Shown piece by piece: positions 56,668-64,000 of a stretch of DNA of 64,000 nt. A model generated the notes under the pieces. It saw only the letters and a list, made by a program, of their open reading frames with translations, was not told the DNA's origin and searched no databases. Each line of letters starts with the position of its first letter. Position 1 is the first letter of the stretch. A program made the position numbers and the translations under genes. Source of the DNA: Thermoflavimicrobium daqui. Its GTDB lineage: Bacteria; Bacillota; Bacilli; Thermoactinomycetales; Thermoactinomycetaceae. Location: NCBI RefSeq assembly GCF_003313465.1, contig NZ_KZ845663.1, forward strand, positions 207,911 through 271,910, written 5' to 3'.

Positions 56668-57998
56668 GGATCTAACTTCACCCACTTTTGAATTTGCTCC
56701 CACTGAAATTGATGCACTATATTCGGTTGATCAAAAAAATAGTCTTCTACAAAAGGTTCTATCTCTGTTTTCCAAATATCTTCTATTATTTCTTCTAAAT
56801 TTTCTACTAAAAAAGGGGAGATACCCACCATATTATCTTCATGGCCAATCTGTTGATTTAGCTGTTTTAATATTTGAATTAACCCATCTACAGAATATCC
56901 ACGTTGCTGATGAAACTCCTTTAATCTCAAAAAATTTGGTGAAAGGCGTAAAAAAGCAAACCTTCTTCGTAATGCAAAATCAATCGGGGCCGTAGAGCGA
57001 TCTGAAGTATTCATCGTACCGATAACTCGTACATTTTGGGGTACTCTTAATTCATCCCCATTGGTTAAGCGAATGGGTTTCTCTCGATACTCTAGTGCAT
57101 AAAGCAATTCTCCAAATACATGACTAAGATCTGCACGATTGATCTCATCAATGATCAACACACATCTTCCTTTTCGTTCACGAGCTTTTTGACAAAACTC
57201 TATCCATCTACCAGACTTCATTACATAAATCATTTGACCTTCTGATAAGATTTCTGGACGAATCCCCTGTATAAAGTCTTCATAAGTATAAGCCGGATGA
57301 AACTGAATTTGCTCGACAAAACCGTCTTCATCACCAAGTAAATAGTGGGCTAGTCTTGTAGCGATAAATGTTTTGCCTGTTCCAGGTGGTCCATAAATAA
57401 TGGCTTGTCCTTTTCGTTCAATGACACGAACCCAGCGACGTATCTCTGCTTCTGGTAAATTCGTTTCACTTATCAACTCTTCGAAGGTATAATTCGTTAA
57501 AAACTTCTTCCCCTCTATCCTCTCTAAAAACTCTGGCCACTTCGTTTGGGGATGAGTCTGCTTCAATAAGCGTAAAGCGTCTAAGTGAAATCGGTATAAA
57601 TAACCTGGCTTAATTCTGCCTTGTTGGTCAACCGGACCTTGCTCAATTTTTAATCCCTTTAATAAATCGATCATTGTATAAACATCGATCGCAGGCTCTA
57701 AAGCATGATATGTAGTACGAACTAATCTCCCCATCTCTCCCAAATCCGCTTTGGGCTTAAATTCTTCTACAGGAGATATGACTTGACTTACATATTGGAT
57801 CTTGCCTTTTGCATAATGGAGCAAAATGTCCCCTTCTTCAACCTCGATAATATTTCCCCAATAATAATAAAATCGACCATTAACAGGTTGAATCGGTGTC
57901 CAAATAATGCCTTCTTTGTGTTCCTCTTCGATTAGCTCACCTTGGTTAACCCACCAAACCTTCGGCTCTTTCTGCAATGGATACGAACAATCGTGCAT
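56664..57998 (-). CDS. mcrB: McrB-like GTPase/AAA subunit with N-terminal EVE/PUA-like part
   Basis: About 444 residues. The AAA+ core shows Walker A IIYGPPGTGKTFIATRLA, FHPAYTYEDFIQGIRPE, Walker B CVLIIDEINRADLSHVFGEL and the signature GTMNTSDRSTAPIDFALRRRF with MNTSD, the McrB GTP-recognition motif. The first 130 residues (VWWVNQGELIEEEHKEG, DILLHYAKGKIQYVSQV) resemble EVE-type domains that read modified bases. ATG 57998 has GGAG 5 nt upstream. Together with mcrC it should restrict methylated or otherwise modified phage DNA. Confidence 0.93.
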   Translation of the reverse strand: MHDCSYPLQKEPKVWWVNQGELIEEEHKEGIIWTPIQPVNGRFYYYWGNIIEVEEGDILLHYAKGKIQYVSQVISPVEEFKPKADLGEMGRLVRTTYHALEPAIDVYTMIDLLKGLKIEQGPVDQQGRIKPGYLYRFHLDALRLLKQTHPQTKWPEFLERIEGKKFLTNYTFEELISETNLPEAEIRRWVRVIERKGQAIIYGPPGTGKTFIATRLAHYLLGDEDGFVEQIQFHPAYTYEDFIQGIRPEILSEGQMIYVMKSGRWIEFCQKARERKGRCVLIIDEINRADLSHVFGELLYALEYREKPIRLTNGDELRVPQNVRVIGTMNTSDRSTAPIDFALRRRFAFLRLSPNFLRLKEFHQQRGYSVDGLIQILKQLNQQIGHEDNMVGISPFLVENLEEIIEDIWKTEIEPFVEDYFFDQPNIVHQFQWEQIQKWVKLDP

Positions 57999-58231
57999 AA
58001 TTCTCCACCACATCCCAATTGATTATATTTCTATCTTCGATCAAGTCTAAATTATAAGCGATCGCCTATCAACTTTAGATATAAGATATTTATCTTTAAA
58101 TTTTTATATGATTTTTCCAAATACACTTCCCATTACTTTCTCATTTGATTTATTATATTTAATAAACTACTTCATCAACACTGAAAATAACTGAATATCT
58201 ATAGATTTTACATTATAAGGAGGTTACACGA

Positions 58232-58570
58232 TTGTCAGAAGAAAATGTTGTTCCTTTAAAACCACCTCATCAGCGTCGATTCCAAACACTAAACATTGAC
58301 GGTCTTGGTAATATCAATACAGAAGAAGGATATAATCGTGCTGTTGAGCCCATACCCAAACTGCTAGAGCAAATCGCTGATCAATTACAAGGTCAACCAC
58401 AAGCTGCTGGAACGATTAATCTAAATGTGAAATTTCCTTTATCCATAAGTTGTCAGTGGGTGATTTGCCAATTTCACCAGCAATTTCCCAATATTACACT
58501 CGATATTGTAGATCAAAATGGCAAAAGAACCTATCTTCAAGGAAATCAATTGCCACCACAAAAAAGATAA
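58232..58570 (+). CDS. Unknown small protein, first of a three-gene set
   Basis: 112 residues from TTG 58232-58234 with AAGGAGG 8 nt upstream. Not recognised. It starts Met-SEENVVPLKPPHQRRF and has GYNRAVEPIPKLLEQIADQL, then a beta-rich half (AAGTINLNVKFPLSISCQWV). No signal or TM. It is divergent from mcrB across 230 bp and 15 bp ahead of the next gene, so the set is probably one operon. Confidence 0.65.
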   Translation: MSEENVVPLKPPHQRRFQTLNIDGLGNINTEEGYNRAVEPIPKLLEQIADQLQGQPQAAGTINLNVKFPLSISCQWVICQFHQQFPNITLDIVDQNGKRTYLQGNQLPPQKR

Positions 58571-58585
58571 AGGAGGGAAAATTTT

Positions 58586-59020
58586 ATGGTTGATTGGTTA
58601 GATTTTCATGATCCTAAACTCGGTTTATATGAAATTTGCTTTCCAAGTGAGTATGTCGAAGCAATTACCAAAGATATCTCTAAACAGCTACATCTGACGT
58701 TTGATAGCGAACGACTTAATCAGAAGTTAAATAACATAGGAAATTCGGGATTGGACTGTTTGTACATATCACAGAACAGTGAAGAGCGTGCTCTACTTCT
58801 CTTGGATTGTTCCAATACAGACTGGATATACACCCTTTGTATCATCTACGATGAAACAGTCCATTCTCAGGTTAAAGATCGCTTACTTGCTTGGGATTGT
58901 CACTGTCGTGAAGAATATGGACAACCCCGCCCTGCTGGATACCAACTTCGTAACAAAATTCAAGATGAAGAACCACTATTTGTTCAAATTATCCACAAGC
59001 ATCGATTAGTGGAGAATTGA
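58586..59020 (+). CDS. Unknown protein, second of a three-gene set
   Basis: 144 residues, not recognised. Acidic, soluble, with YVEAITKDISKQLHLTFDSE and ALLLLDCSNTDWIYTLCIIY. Seven Cys residues are spread along it but form no clear zinc motif. AAGGAGGG precedes the ATG. Position beside McrBC could point to defence or to an immunity function, without direct evidence. Confidence 0.65.
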   Translation: MVDWLDFHDPKLGLYEICFPSEYVEAITKDISKQLHLTFDSERLNQKLNNIGNSGLDCLYISQNSEERALLLLDCSNTDWIYTLCIIYDETVHSQVKDRLLAWDCHCREEYGQPRPAGYQLRNKIQDEEPLFVQIIHKHRLVEN

Positions 59021-59086
59021 TTGAGGAGATTTAACTCTTACCAACGGTTTAATATTTTAAAATAATAGCTCTAGTAGGTGTTCTTT

Positions 59087-59533
59087 ATGTGGAACCAATT
59101 CATTCAATTTACTGTCAACGACCATCATCAATTTGTTCGGTTACAGCAATTTGTAAAAGACTTTCAAGCGGCAAGAGAGCTTGGTAATGACACCACGGTT
59201 GATGATCCTAAATGGCTCAATTATTTTGACCAATCAGCTATCAAGCGTTTTTGGTGGCCCACAGATGAAGAAGTCAAGCAGGTTAACCAACTCTTAAAAT
59301 CTCTACCATCCGAGGAGCGAAGAGCTCATCCTACGCTCCAAAATCCATGGGATTTCGCTTCATGGTTAGATGCCTTATACCATGCTGAGCACAAACTATT
59401 AAATGTTGAACTTGAAGATGATATACATGGAAGACTCACTTTTGAAACTTGGTCTTGGCCTTATGGAAATGTTGATGCCCTTCGTTGGCATGTAGAGATT
59501 TTTGGCTTTACGATTACTAAGGAAGATATATAG
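59087..59533 (+). CDS. Unknown protein, third of a three-gene set
   Basis: 148 residues, Trp-rich (ten or more Trp), soluble. WLNYFDQSAIKRFWWPTDEE and GRLTFETWSWPYGNVDALRW stand out. The style resembles small immunity or effector-neighbour proteins, but I recognise no family. ATG 59087 has AGGTG 6 nt upstream; a GTG at 59078 is in frame. Confidence 0.65.
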   Translation: MWNQFIQFTVNDHHQFVRLQQFVKDFQAARELGNDTTVDDPKWLNYFDQSAIKRFWWPTDEEVKQVNQLLKSLPSEERRAHPTLQNPWDFASWLDALYHAEHKLLNVELEDDIHGRLTFETWSWPYGNVDALRWHVEIFGFTITKEDI

Positions 59534-59592
59534 AAACTGCCATACCATCTTTCAAATATAACTGACACATCCTTACAGAAATTATACAAAGA

Positions 59593-59630
59593 AAAAAGTC
59601 CGTTACCTAAATAGGTGAAACGGACTTTTT
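59593..59630. terminator. Terminator between the unknown set and sspH
   Basis: 12-bp stem AAAAAGTCCGTT/AACGGACTTTTT with an inner ACCT/AGGT pair, working in both directions for convergent genes. Confidence 0.8.
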
Positions 59631-59633
59631 CAC

Positions 59634-59816
59634 TTATTTTCGATCATCTAGATCCCAGACTGGGACAATCTTTACATCATCAGGGTTATTTTCGGAGTGT
59701 ACCTGTGCTTTTTCAGCCGTTTCATCGATCATCTCAATCCAAACAGGGGTTCCACGATATTTTACTTCTATTTTTTCCGGAGAATTTAAAATCTCTTTTG
59801 CCCGCTCCATATCCAT
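59634..59816 (-). CDS. sspH: H-type small acid-soluble spore protein
   Basis: 60 residues. MDMERAKEILNSPEKIEVKY and GTPVWIEMIDETAEKAQVH, then VKIVPVWDL, match SspH-type spore proteins over the whole length. Made late in the forespore. GGAGGGATC precedes the ATG. It confirms an endospore former. Confidence 0.92.
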   Translation of the reverse strand: MDMERAKEILNSPEKIEVKYRGTPVWIEMIDETAEKAQVHSENNPDDVKIVPVWDLDDRK

Positions 59817-59913
59817 AAATGATCCCTCCTAGACAACATTTATCTTTAGAATGTGCCAAGGTGTGGGAGTTATTCATTCTTTCATTATAAAAGCATAAAG
59901 TCTACTTTTTACA

Positions 59914-60564
59914 TTACTTAGCAACCTTCGCTTGAAAATAGTTCGCAAATTGAGCTCGTACCTGTTCAAGCTCTTCAGTAGATAATGGATTAATCTTACC
60001 CAACATTTTCGCTCCGAGGGCTAAGTGAGCCCCCATTTCAATAGCTTCAGCTCTACGAAATGCTTCTTCAATCGTTGTACCAACCGCTACAACCCCATGA
60101 TTGGCGAGTAGTACCCCATTCGCTTTTTGTAAGCTATGTATGACATTTTGTGCAAGTTCTTCAGTACCAAATAGTGCATAAGGAGCAACAGGTACCTGAT
60201 CACCTATTTCTGCTAACAGATAATGAACTGCCGGAATCTCAACACCCGCACAAGCAAACATCGTGGCATATGTAGAATGAGTATGAACAATAGCTTGTAT
60301 ATCTTTGCGATGTAGATAAATGGCTCGATGCATTGGTGTTTCAGATGACTCTTTATAGTTTCCAGATAGTTGTTCCCCCGTTTCGAGAGACACTTCAGCA
60401 ATATCTTCTGGTGTTAGCTTTTCATATGGAAGAGCCGATGGCGTAATCCATAAACTCTTTTGCTTCTCATCTTTTACACTGATATTCCCACTGGTATTTT
60501 TAACAAGTCCTCGACGGATTAATTCATTAGAAAAATAAATAATATCTTTTTTAAATTTAATCAT
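59914..60564 (-). CDS. Class II aldolase (AraD/FucA family), fuculose-phosphate aldolase-like
   Basis: 216 residues. VKNTSGNISVKD and WITPSALPYEKL form the phosphate site, the general-acid Glu is in SSETPMHRAIY, and the zinc ligands are His-x-His in IVHTHSTYATMFAC and the His of LLANHGVVAVG. The substrate could be fuculose-, ribulose- or methylthioribulose-phosphate; nothing adjacent decides. Confidence 0.9.
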   Translation of the reverse strand: MIKFKKDIIYFSNELIRRGLVKNTSGNISVKDEKQKSLWITPSALPYEKLTPEDIAEVSLETGEQLSGNYKESSETPMHRAIYLHRKDIQAIVHTHSTYATMFACAGVEIPAVHYLLAEIGDQVPVAPYALFGTEELAQNVIHSLQKANGVLLANHGVVAVGTTIEEAFRRAEAIEMGAHLALGAKMLGKINPLSTEELEQVRAQFANYFQAKVAK

Positions 60565-60880
60565 ACAATAACTCCTTCAAATATATTTATTTAATGATCT
60601 ACAAAACTTTTCATACTACTATTTTACCATTCAATTGCAATCTCATTTTAACTCCTTTTCAACCCTATTTTAGCAAGAAGGTTTAACTCAAGGACACTAT
60701 CTAGTCTATCAAGTAAACGAATTGAAATAATGAATATTAAAATATTGAACTAATAAATTTCATAAGATGAATATCAATGAAATACTTACAAAAAATTATA
60801 GTCATTTTTTACAAAATATATTGAAAACTAACAAATATTAAATTGTAATGGTAGCGTAAATAGTTTGATATAAAAAAATT
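60565..60880. other. AT-rich intergenic region
   Basis: About 315 bp between divergent genes, with no reading frame of note. It should hold both promoters; no box was chosen with confidence. Confidence 0.4.
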
Positions 60881-60926
60881 AAAGGGAGATGATGTTGTTG
60901 TTTAAAACTTCCCAAATCCATTCAGG

Positions 60927-61634
60927 ATGATGTCGATGTTGACTGCTTTTGCATTAATTTTGACGATGATATACATTCCCTCGACAGCAGATGCGTATAA
61001 CTGGTCTCGAACATTAAAAAAAGGGGACAAAGGGAATGATGTCAAAGAGTTGCAAATTCGCGTTGCAGGATGGGCTGCTGATTCTCCTTCAAAAACGTAC
61101 GTAAGTGTAGATGGTCAATTTGGAGCTGGAACAGAAGCTGCTGTCAAGCGTTTTCAAAAAGCATATGGATTAAAACCAACCGGTATTGTTGGTCCTGAAA
61201 CACATGCAAAATTAAATGCCTTAGAGGATGCGGATGGATCAACCAAACATTTTAACTGGAATGAATTTTATTCGAAAGATGGAAGTAAATTTACAGGAGG
61301 AAAAGTTAACGAGCAGGCAGTAAAAGAAAATGTTCGGAGAACCATGTGGAAGTTAGAAGCTATGCGTAAAAAAGCTGGCGAACGTGCTGTTACCGTTAAT
61401 TCCGGTTTTCGGAGTATTAAGCATAACAAAAAGGTTGGAGGCGCTTCAAATAGCCAACACCAATATGGAATTGCAGCTGATATAAAAATTAAAGGTTATA
61501 GTGTTTCCAAAATGTTCGAATTAGGTAAAACATGTGGATTTAGTGGTTTGCTTACTTATGAAGCGAAAGGTTTCCTTCATGTTGATAGCCGAATCGAATA
61601 TCCATATGGAGCACAAAGTTGGCTTTGGAAATAG
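60927..61634 (+). CDS. Secreted peptidoglycan peptidase, PG-binding domain plus M15 (VanY-like), copy 1
   Basis: 235 residues. Signal peptide (MLTAFALILTMIYIPSTADA), PG_binding_1 domain (LKKGDKGNDVKELQIRVAGW, GQFGAGTEAAVKRFQKAYGL, GIVGPETHAKLNAL), then an M15_3 peptidase domain with HFNWNEFYSKDG, VNSGFRSIKHNKKVGG, SQHQYGIAADIKI and FLHVDSR holding the zinc and catalytic residues. The Shine-Dalgarno AAAGGGAG at 60881-60889 fits an ATG at about 60891 in another frame, whose 14-codon leader stops at TGA overlapping ATG 60927. So either coupling or a 5' frameshift. Over 80% like copy 2. Confidence 0.85.
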   Translation: MMSMLTAFALILTMIYIPSTADAYNWSRTLKKGDKGNDVKELQIRVAGWAADSPSKTYVSVDGQFGAGTEAAVKRFQKAYGLKPTGIVGPETHAKLNALEDADGSTKHFNWNEFYSKDGSKFTGGKVNEQAVKENVRRTMWKLEAMRKKAGERAVTVNSGFRSIKHNKKVGGASNSQHQYGIAADIKIKGYSVSKMFELGKTCGFSGLLTYEAKGFLHVDSRIEYPYGAQSWLWK

Positions 61635-61695
61635 TATATAATCAATATTTTTAAAGTTGAAAAAATATATACCATATAAGACCTATAACGTGTAG

Positions 61696-61720
61696 AAGCT
61701 GGATACAATATGTCCAGCTT
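61696..61720 (+). terminator. Terminator of M15 peptidase copy 1
   Basis: 8-bp stem AAGCTGGA/TCCAGCTT with T-run. Confidence 0.75.
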
Positions 61721-61904
61721 TTTTATTTTTTACCAATATATCCTAATATTCACTTCCTCGTTTAATCTATAAAATAATATAAGATTAATAATATACTGTT
61801 ATTAAATTATATTTAGTTTAATATAATTTATTGAAAAATAGTAATCATTATATTACAATAAATATAAAAATAAATAAATTAATATTAATGGAGGGATAAG
61901 GTCA

Positions 61905-62642
61905 ATGACCAAAGTTTTAAAAGTTCCATTCCGAACGATGTCTATCTTAACTGTATTTGCATTCATTTTGACGATGATATTTATCCCATCTAAAGCAGAA
62001 GCATACAGCTGGTCTCGAACATTAAAAGTTGGAGATACGGGCAATGATGTCAAAGAATTGCAGATTCGTGTTGCTGGTTGGGCTGCTGATTCTGCTTCGA
62101 AAACATATGTAAGTGTAGATGGTCAGTTTGGACCTGGGACAGAGGCTGCTGTTAAACGCTTTCAAAAAGCATATGGATTAACCCCAGATGGGATTGTTGG
62201 TCCTGATACACAAGCAAAATTAAATGCCTTAGAGGATGCAGATGGATCAACCAAACATTTTAACTGGAGTGAATTTTATTCGAAAGATGGGAGTAAATTT
62301 ACAGGAGGAAAAGTTAACGAGCAAACAGTAAAAGAAAATGTTCGGAGAACGATGTGGAAGCTAGAAGCATTGCGCAAAAAAGCTGGTGACCGCCCAGTTA
62401 CTGTTAACTCTGGTTTCCGGAGTATCAAACATAATCAAAACGTCGGGGGCGCTTCTAATAGCCAACACCAATATGGTATAGCCGCTGATATAAGAATCGA
62501 TGGTTACACAGTCTCACAATTGTTCCAATTGGGCAAAACGTGTGGATTTAGTGGCTTGCTTACATATGAGGCAAAAGGTTTTCTCCATGTAGATAGTCGT
62601 ATTGAATATCCATATGGGGCCCAATTTTGGATTTGGGAATAA
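61905..62642 (+). CDS. Secreted peptidoglycan peptidase, PG-binding domain plus M15 (VanY-like), copy 2
   Basis: 245 residues, a tandem duplicate of the preceding gene with the same order: signal peptide (MTKVLKVPFRTMSILTVFAF), PG_binding_1 (LKVGDTGNDVKELQIRVAGW, GIVGPDTQAKLNAL) and M15_3 (VNSGFRSIKHNQNVGG, QHQYGIAADIRIDGY, FLHVDSRIEYPYG). Its 5' end is intact, with GGAGGGATAAGG before the ATG, and aligns with the out-of-frame leader of copy 1. Zinc-dependent D,D- or L,D-peptidase acting on the wall is the usual role. Confidence 0.93.
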   Translation: MTKVLKVPFRTMSILTVFAFILTMIFIPSKAEAYSWSRTLKVGDTGNDVKELQIRVAGWAADSASKTYVSVDGQFGPGTEAAVKRFQKAYGLTPDGIVGPDTQAKLNALEDADGSTKHFNWSEFYSKDGSKFTGGKVNEQTVKENVRRTMWKLEALRKKAGDRPVTVNSGFRSIKHNQNVGGASNSQHQYGIAADIRIDGYTVSQLFQLGKTCGFSGLLTYEAKGFLHVDSRIEYPYGAQFWIWE

Positions 62643-62663
62643 TAATAGCTTTTTAACCACAAC

Positions 62664-62695
62664 AAAACCTCTGTCTTTTATGCGACAGAGGTTTT
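62664..62695. terminator. Terminator of M15 peptidase copy 2
   Basis: 12-bp perfect stem AAAACCTCTGTC/GACAGAGGTTTT. Confidence 0.85.
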
Positions 62696-62781
62696 CATTC
62701 AGATTTTCATCTCTAAGGCATCTTTTCAATGCCTAAAAATAAATTGAGCCTTTTCATGTTTCACAGGTACTCCAAGTTCAT

Positions 62782-62928
62782 TTATTCAAATAAATGACCA
62801 ATAAATTCAGAACCCATTTCATACGTGGTGTTTACTACTTCTGTCGTTGCTTCAACAGTCACTTCTGCTACCTCTCCAACCGATTTCGTAGCGAGGTCCA
62901 TCAACTCTCCAAACATTTCACCAAACAT
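62782..62928 (-). CDS. 48-residue acidic, amphipathic small protein
   Basis: ATG 62928 has GGGGGA 6 nt upstream. The product starts MFGEMFGELMDLATKS and continues with a Val/Thr/Glu helix (VGEVAEVTVEATTEVV) and ends FIGHLFE. The regular spacing of hydrophobic residues suggests one long amphipathic helix. No family recognised. The stretch 62929-63270 to the right is AT-rich and holds its promoter and that of the next gene. Confidence 0.55.
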   Translation of the reverse strand: MFGEMFGELMDLATKSVGEVAEVTVEATTEVVNTTYEMGSEFIGHLFE

Positions 62929-63289
62929 GATGTTTCCCCCAAGATGAATTTTTTTAGCTTATTTGCGTTACGTTGTATTTGATAATCTTGACATTGTAAA
63001 TTAATAAATTGCATCCATTTACGTATTTATTCCCTTACACTTAATCTTATAAACATTCCATTTATATTTACTTAGACCTGATCTTCCCTCATTCTCTCTA
63101 TATACGGAATCTCAGATAAACGATGGCTATGAAAGTTACATGAATATTTCTATTACATTATATACAAGAGATAATATTTATTCTTATAATATTGATGGTA
63201 TTATCATGCTTTTATATCAAATGGATTATCTTGTATTTTGATTATAGTAAATATAATCTATCTAATAAGAGTGACAAGGAGGTTTCTCA

Positions 63290-63775
63290 TTGAAAAGACT
63301 ATTCATCTTGTTCTTTAGTTTTACCGTTAGTATCTTGGCCTTTTCAAATACAGCTTCTGCAGCAGACAATGGAATGGATGGAATTGATAAAAATTGTTCG
63401 GACTTTCCCTCGCAAGATCAAGCTCAAACTTACTTTATACAAGATGGCGGTTCTAAAACAAGAAATGTCGATGATTTAGATCGAGACAATGATGGGAATG
63501 CATGTGAAGATGAGGATAAAGACCCCAATAATAGTGGTAATCATGCAAACAACGATGATAACAACTTAAATAGTAATGATAGTATTTCAACCCATGACAA
63601 TCAAAATAATAATACACCATCTAACCAAGCTGGAAACACTGATCCCAATCAAACAGGTGAGAGACTACCTAATACAGCTACTCATTATCCAAATGCTATT
63701 CTTATCGGTATTTTGCTACTTATTGTAGGAGTAATTCTAATTATGCTACAAAAGAAAAAGCAAAACCAAGGGTAG
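63290..63775 (+). CDS. Sortase-anchored Excalibur-domain surface protein
   Basis: 161 residues from TTG 63290 (AAGGAGG 8 nt upstream). Signal peptide MKRLFILFFSFTVSILAFS, then an Excalibur domain (KNCSDFPSQDQAQTYFIQDG and DLDRDNDGNACE) with the DxDxDGxxCE calcium-type loop. A low-complexity Asn/Asp linker follows (about 80-125). The end has the wall-sorting signal LPNTA, a hydrophobic helix and KKKQNQG. LPxTA-type signals are used by class D-like sortases in sporulating Gram-positives. Confidence 0.85.
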   Translation: MKRLFILFFSFTVSILAFSNTASAADNGMDGIDKNCSDFPSQDQAQTYFIQDGGSKTRNVDDLDRDNDGNACEDEDKDPNNSGNHANNDDNNLNSNDSISTHDNQNNNTPSNQAGNTDPNQTGERLPNTATHYPNAILIGILLLIVGVILIMLQKKKQNQG

Positions 63776-63793
63776 AGATCGACATAGAAACTG

Positions 63794-63815
63794 GCCGCTA
63801 TCTAGGCGGCTTTTT
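63794..63815 (+). terminator. Terminator of the Excalibur gene
   Basis: GCCGC/GCGGC stem with 7-nt loop and TTTTT. Confidence 0.75.
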
Positions 63816-63851
63816 GTATTCCCTTCGAAACAGAGCTGACCACAAAAATTC

Positions 63852-63879
63852 CCCTGCCACTTCTGTAGCCAAGGCAGGG
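63852..63879 (-). terminator. Terminator of gerE
   Basis: 7-bp stem CCCTGCC/GGCAGGG (63852-63858 with 63873-63879), with TTTTT downstream on the minus strand. Confidence 0.7.
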
Positions 63880-63893
63880 TTTACCAAAACGGA

Positions 63894-64000
63894 TTATATT
63901 TTTAGTTCGCCCATCCTTACAAGTTCCACCACAGCTTGTGAACGACCTTTTACATTTAGTTTCTGCATCACATTATTAATGCATAACCATTGCAAACTAG
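63894..64000 (-). CDS. gerE: GerE-like LuxR-type sporulation regulator, C-terminal end only
   Basis: The last 23 or so codons read MQKLNVKGRSQAVVELVRMG and then ELKI-stop, almost the C-terminus of GerE, the late mother-cell regulator of coat genes. The rest runs off the right edge. The codons just before (LQWLCINNV) do not match the usual TVRNHISN. A 5-bp difference near 63983-63990 could mean a frameshift, so this may be a broken copy. It marks the right border of the island. Confidence 0.65.
   Translation of the reverse strand, partial: SLQWLCINNVMQKLNVKGRSQAVVELVRMGELKI

Noticed and set aside
62794..62982. 62-codon plus-strand frame
   Set aside because: It is the antisense shadow of the better-supported 48-residue gene on the minus strand.

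Overview
The window looks like chromosomal DNA of an endospore-forming, low-GC Gram-positive bacterium of the order Bacillales. Spore genes (spoVID, gerM, gerE, sspH) and the gene order support this. A member of Thermoactinomycetaceae or a relative is my best guess, but it is a guess. Most backbone genes lie on the minus strand. Read from the right, they follow the Bacillus subtilis-like order gerE ... marR(ysmB)-racE-gerM-rph-rdgB-ysnB ... tig-clpP-clpX ... lonB-lon-engB ... hemA-hemX-sirC-hemC-cobA/hemD-hemB ... hemL-spoVID. The accessory material sits in the gaps of this backbone.

Left part (0-16.5 kb): the end of spoVID and hemL are separated from hemB by about 14 kb of foreign-looking cargo. 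The cargo holds an MFS exporter, a small Xre regulator, a two-gene ABC exporter, a class II lanthipeptide cluster (precursor, LanM synthetase, peptidase-type LanT exporter), an ECF sigma/anti-sigma pair, a 31-residue membrane peptide and a secreted subtilase. The precursor has a mersacidin-type leader and a short, Thr-rich core with two Cys that I do not recognise as a described lantibiotic.

Middle (16.5-46 kb): tetrapyrrole synthesis, including a CobA-HemD fusion and a siroheme-type SirC. Next come a small-molecule ABC importer, methionine aminopeptidase, D-Ala-D-Ala ligase, the EngB GTPase, the Lon, LonB and ClpXP proteases, a FemX-like cell-wall enzyme, trigger factor, and a secreted M28 peptidase. 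The racE/gerM/rph group follows. Between the M28 gene and ysnB lies a tRNA-Arg(UCU) gene split by a 338-nt group I intron placed inside the anticodon, between U34 and C35. To me this is the most striking single feature.

Right part (46-64 kb): an accessory island between ysmB and gerE. It holds Mrr and McrBC (type IV restriction), a solitary Cas6 with no CRISPR array in the window, and a decayed double Ser/Thr kinase with a decayed paralogue of its sensor domain. It also holds unknown genes, tandem peptidoglycan peptidases and a wall-anchored Excalibur-domain protein. A family of about 180-bp repeats with terminal inverted repeats recurs here (three clear copies), with two more degenerate copies near 14 and 31 kb.

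Two secreted-protein genes (23.2 and 39.0 kb) have strong Shine-Dalgarno sequences about 75-100 nt before the start codon, with a hairpin between that would bring the two together. Starts were moved from the longest reading frame where a better ribosome-binding site or family alignment supports it. Functions rest on recognised motifs and have not been searched against databases.
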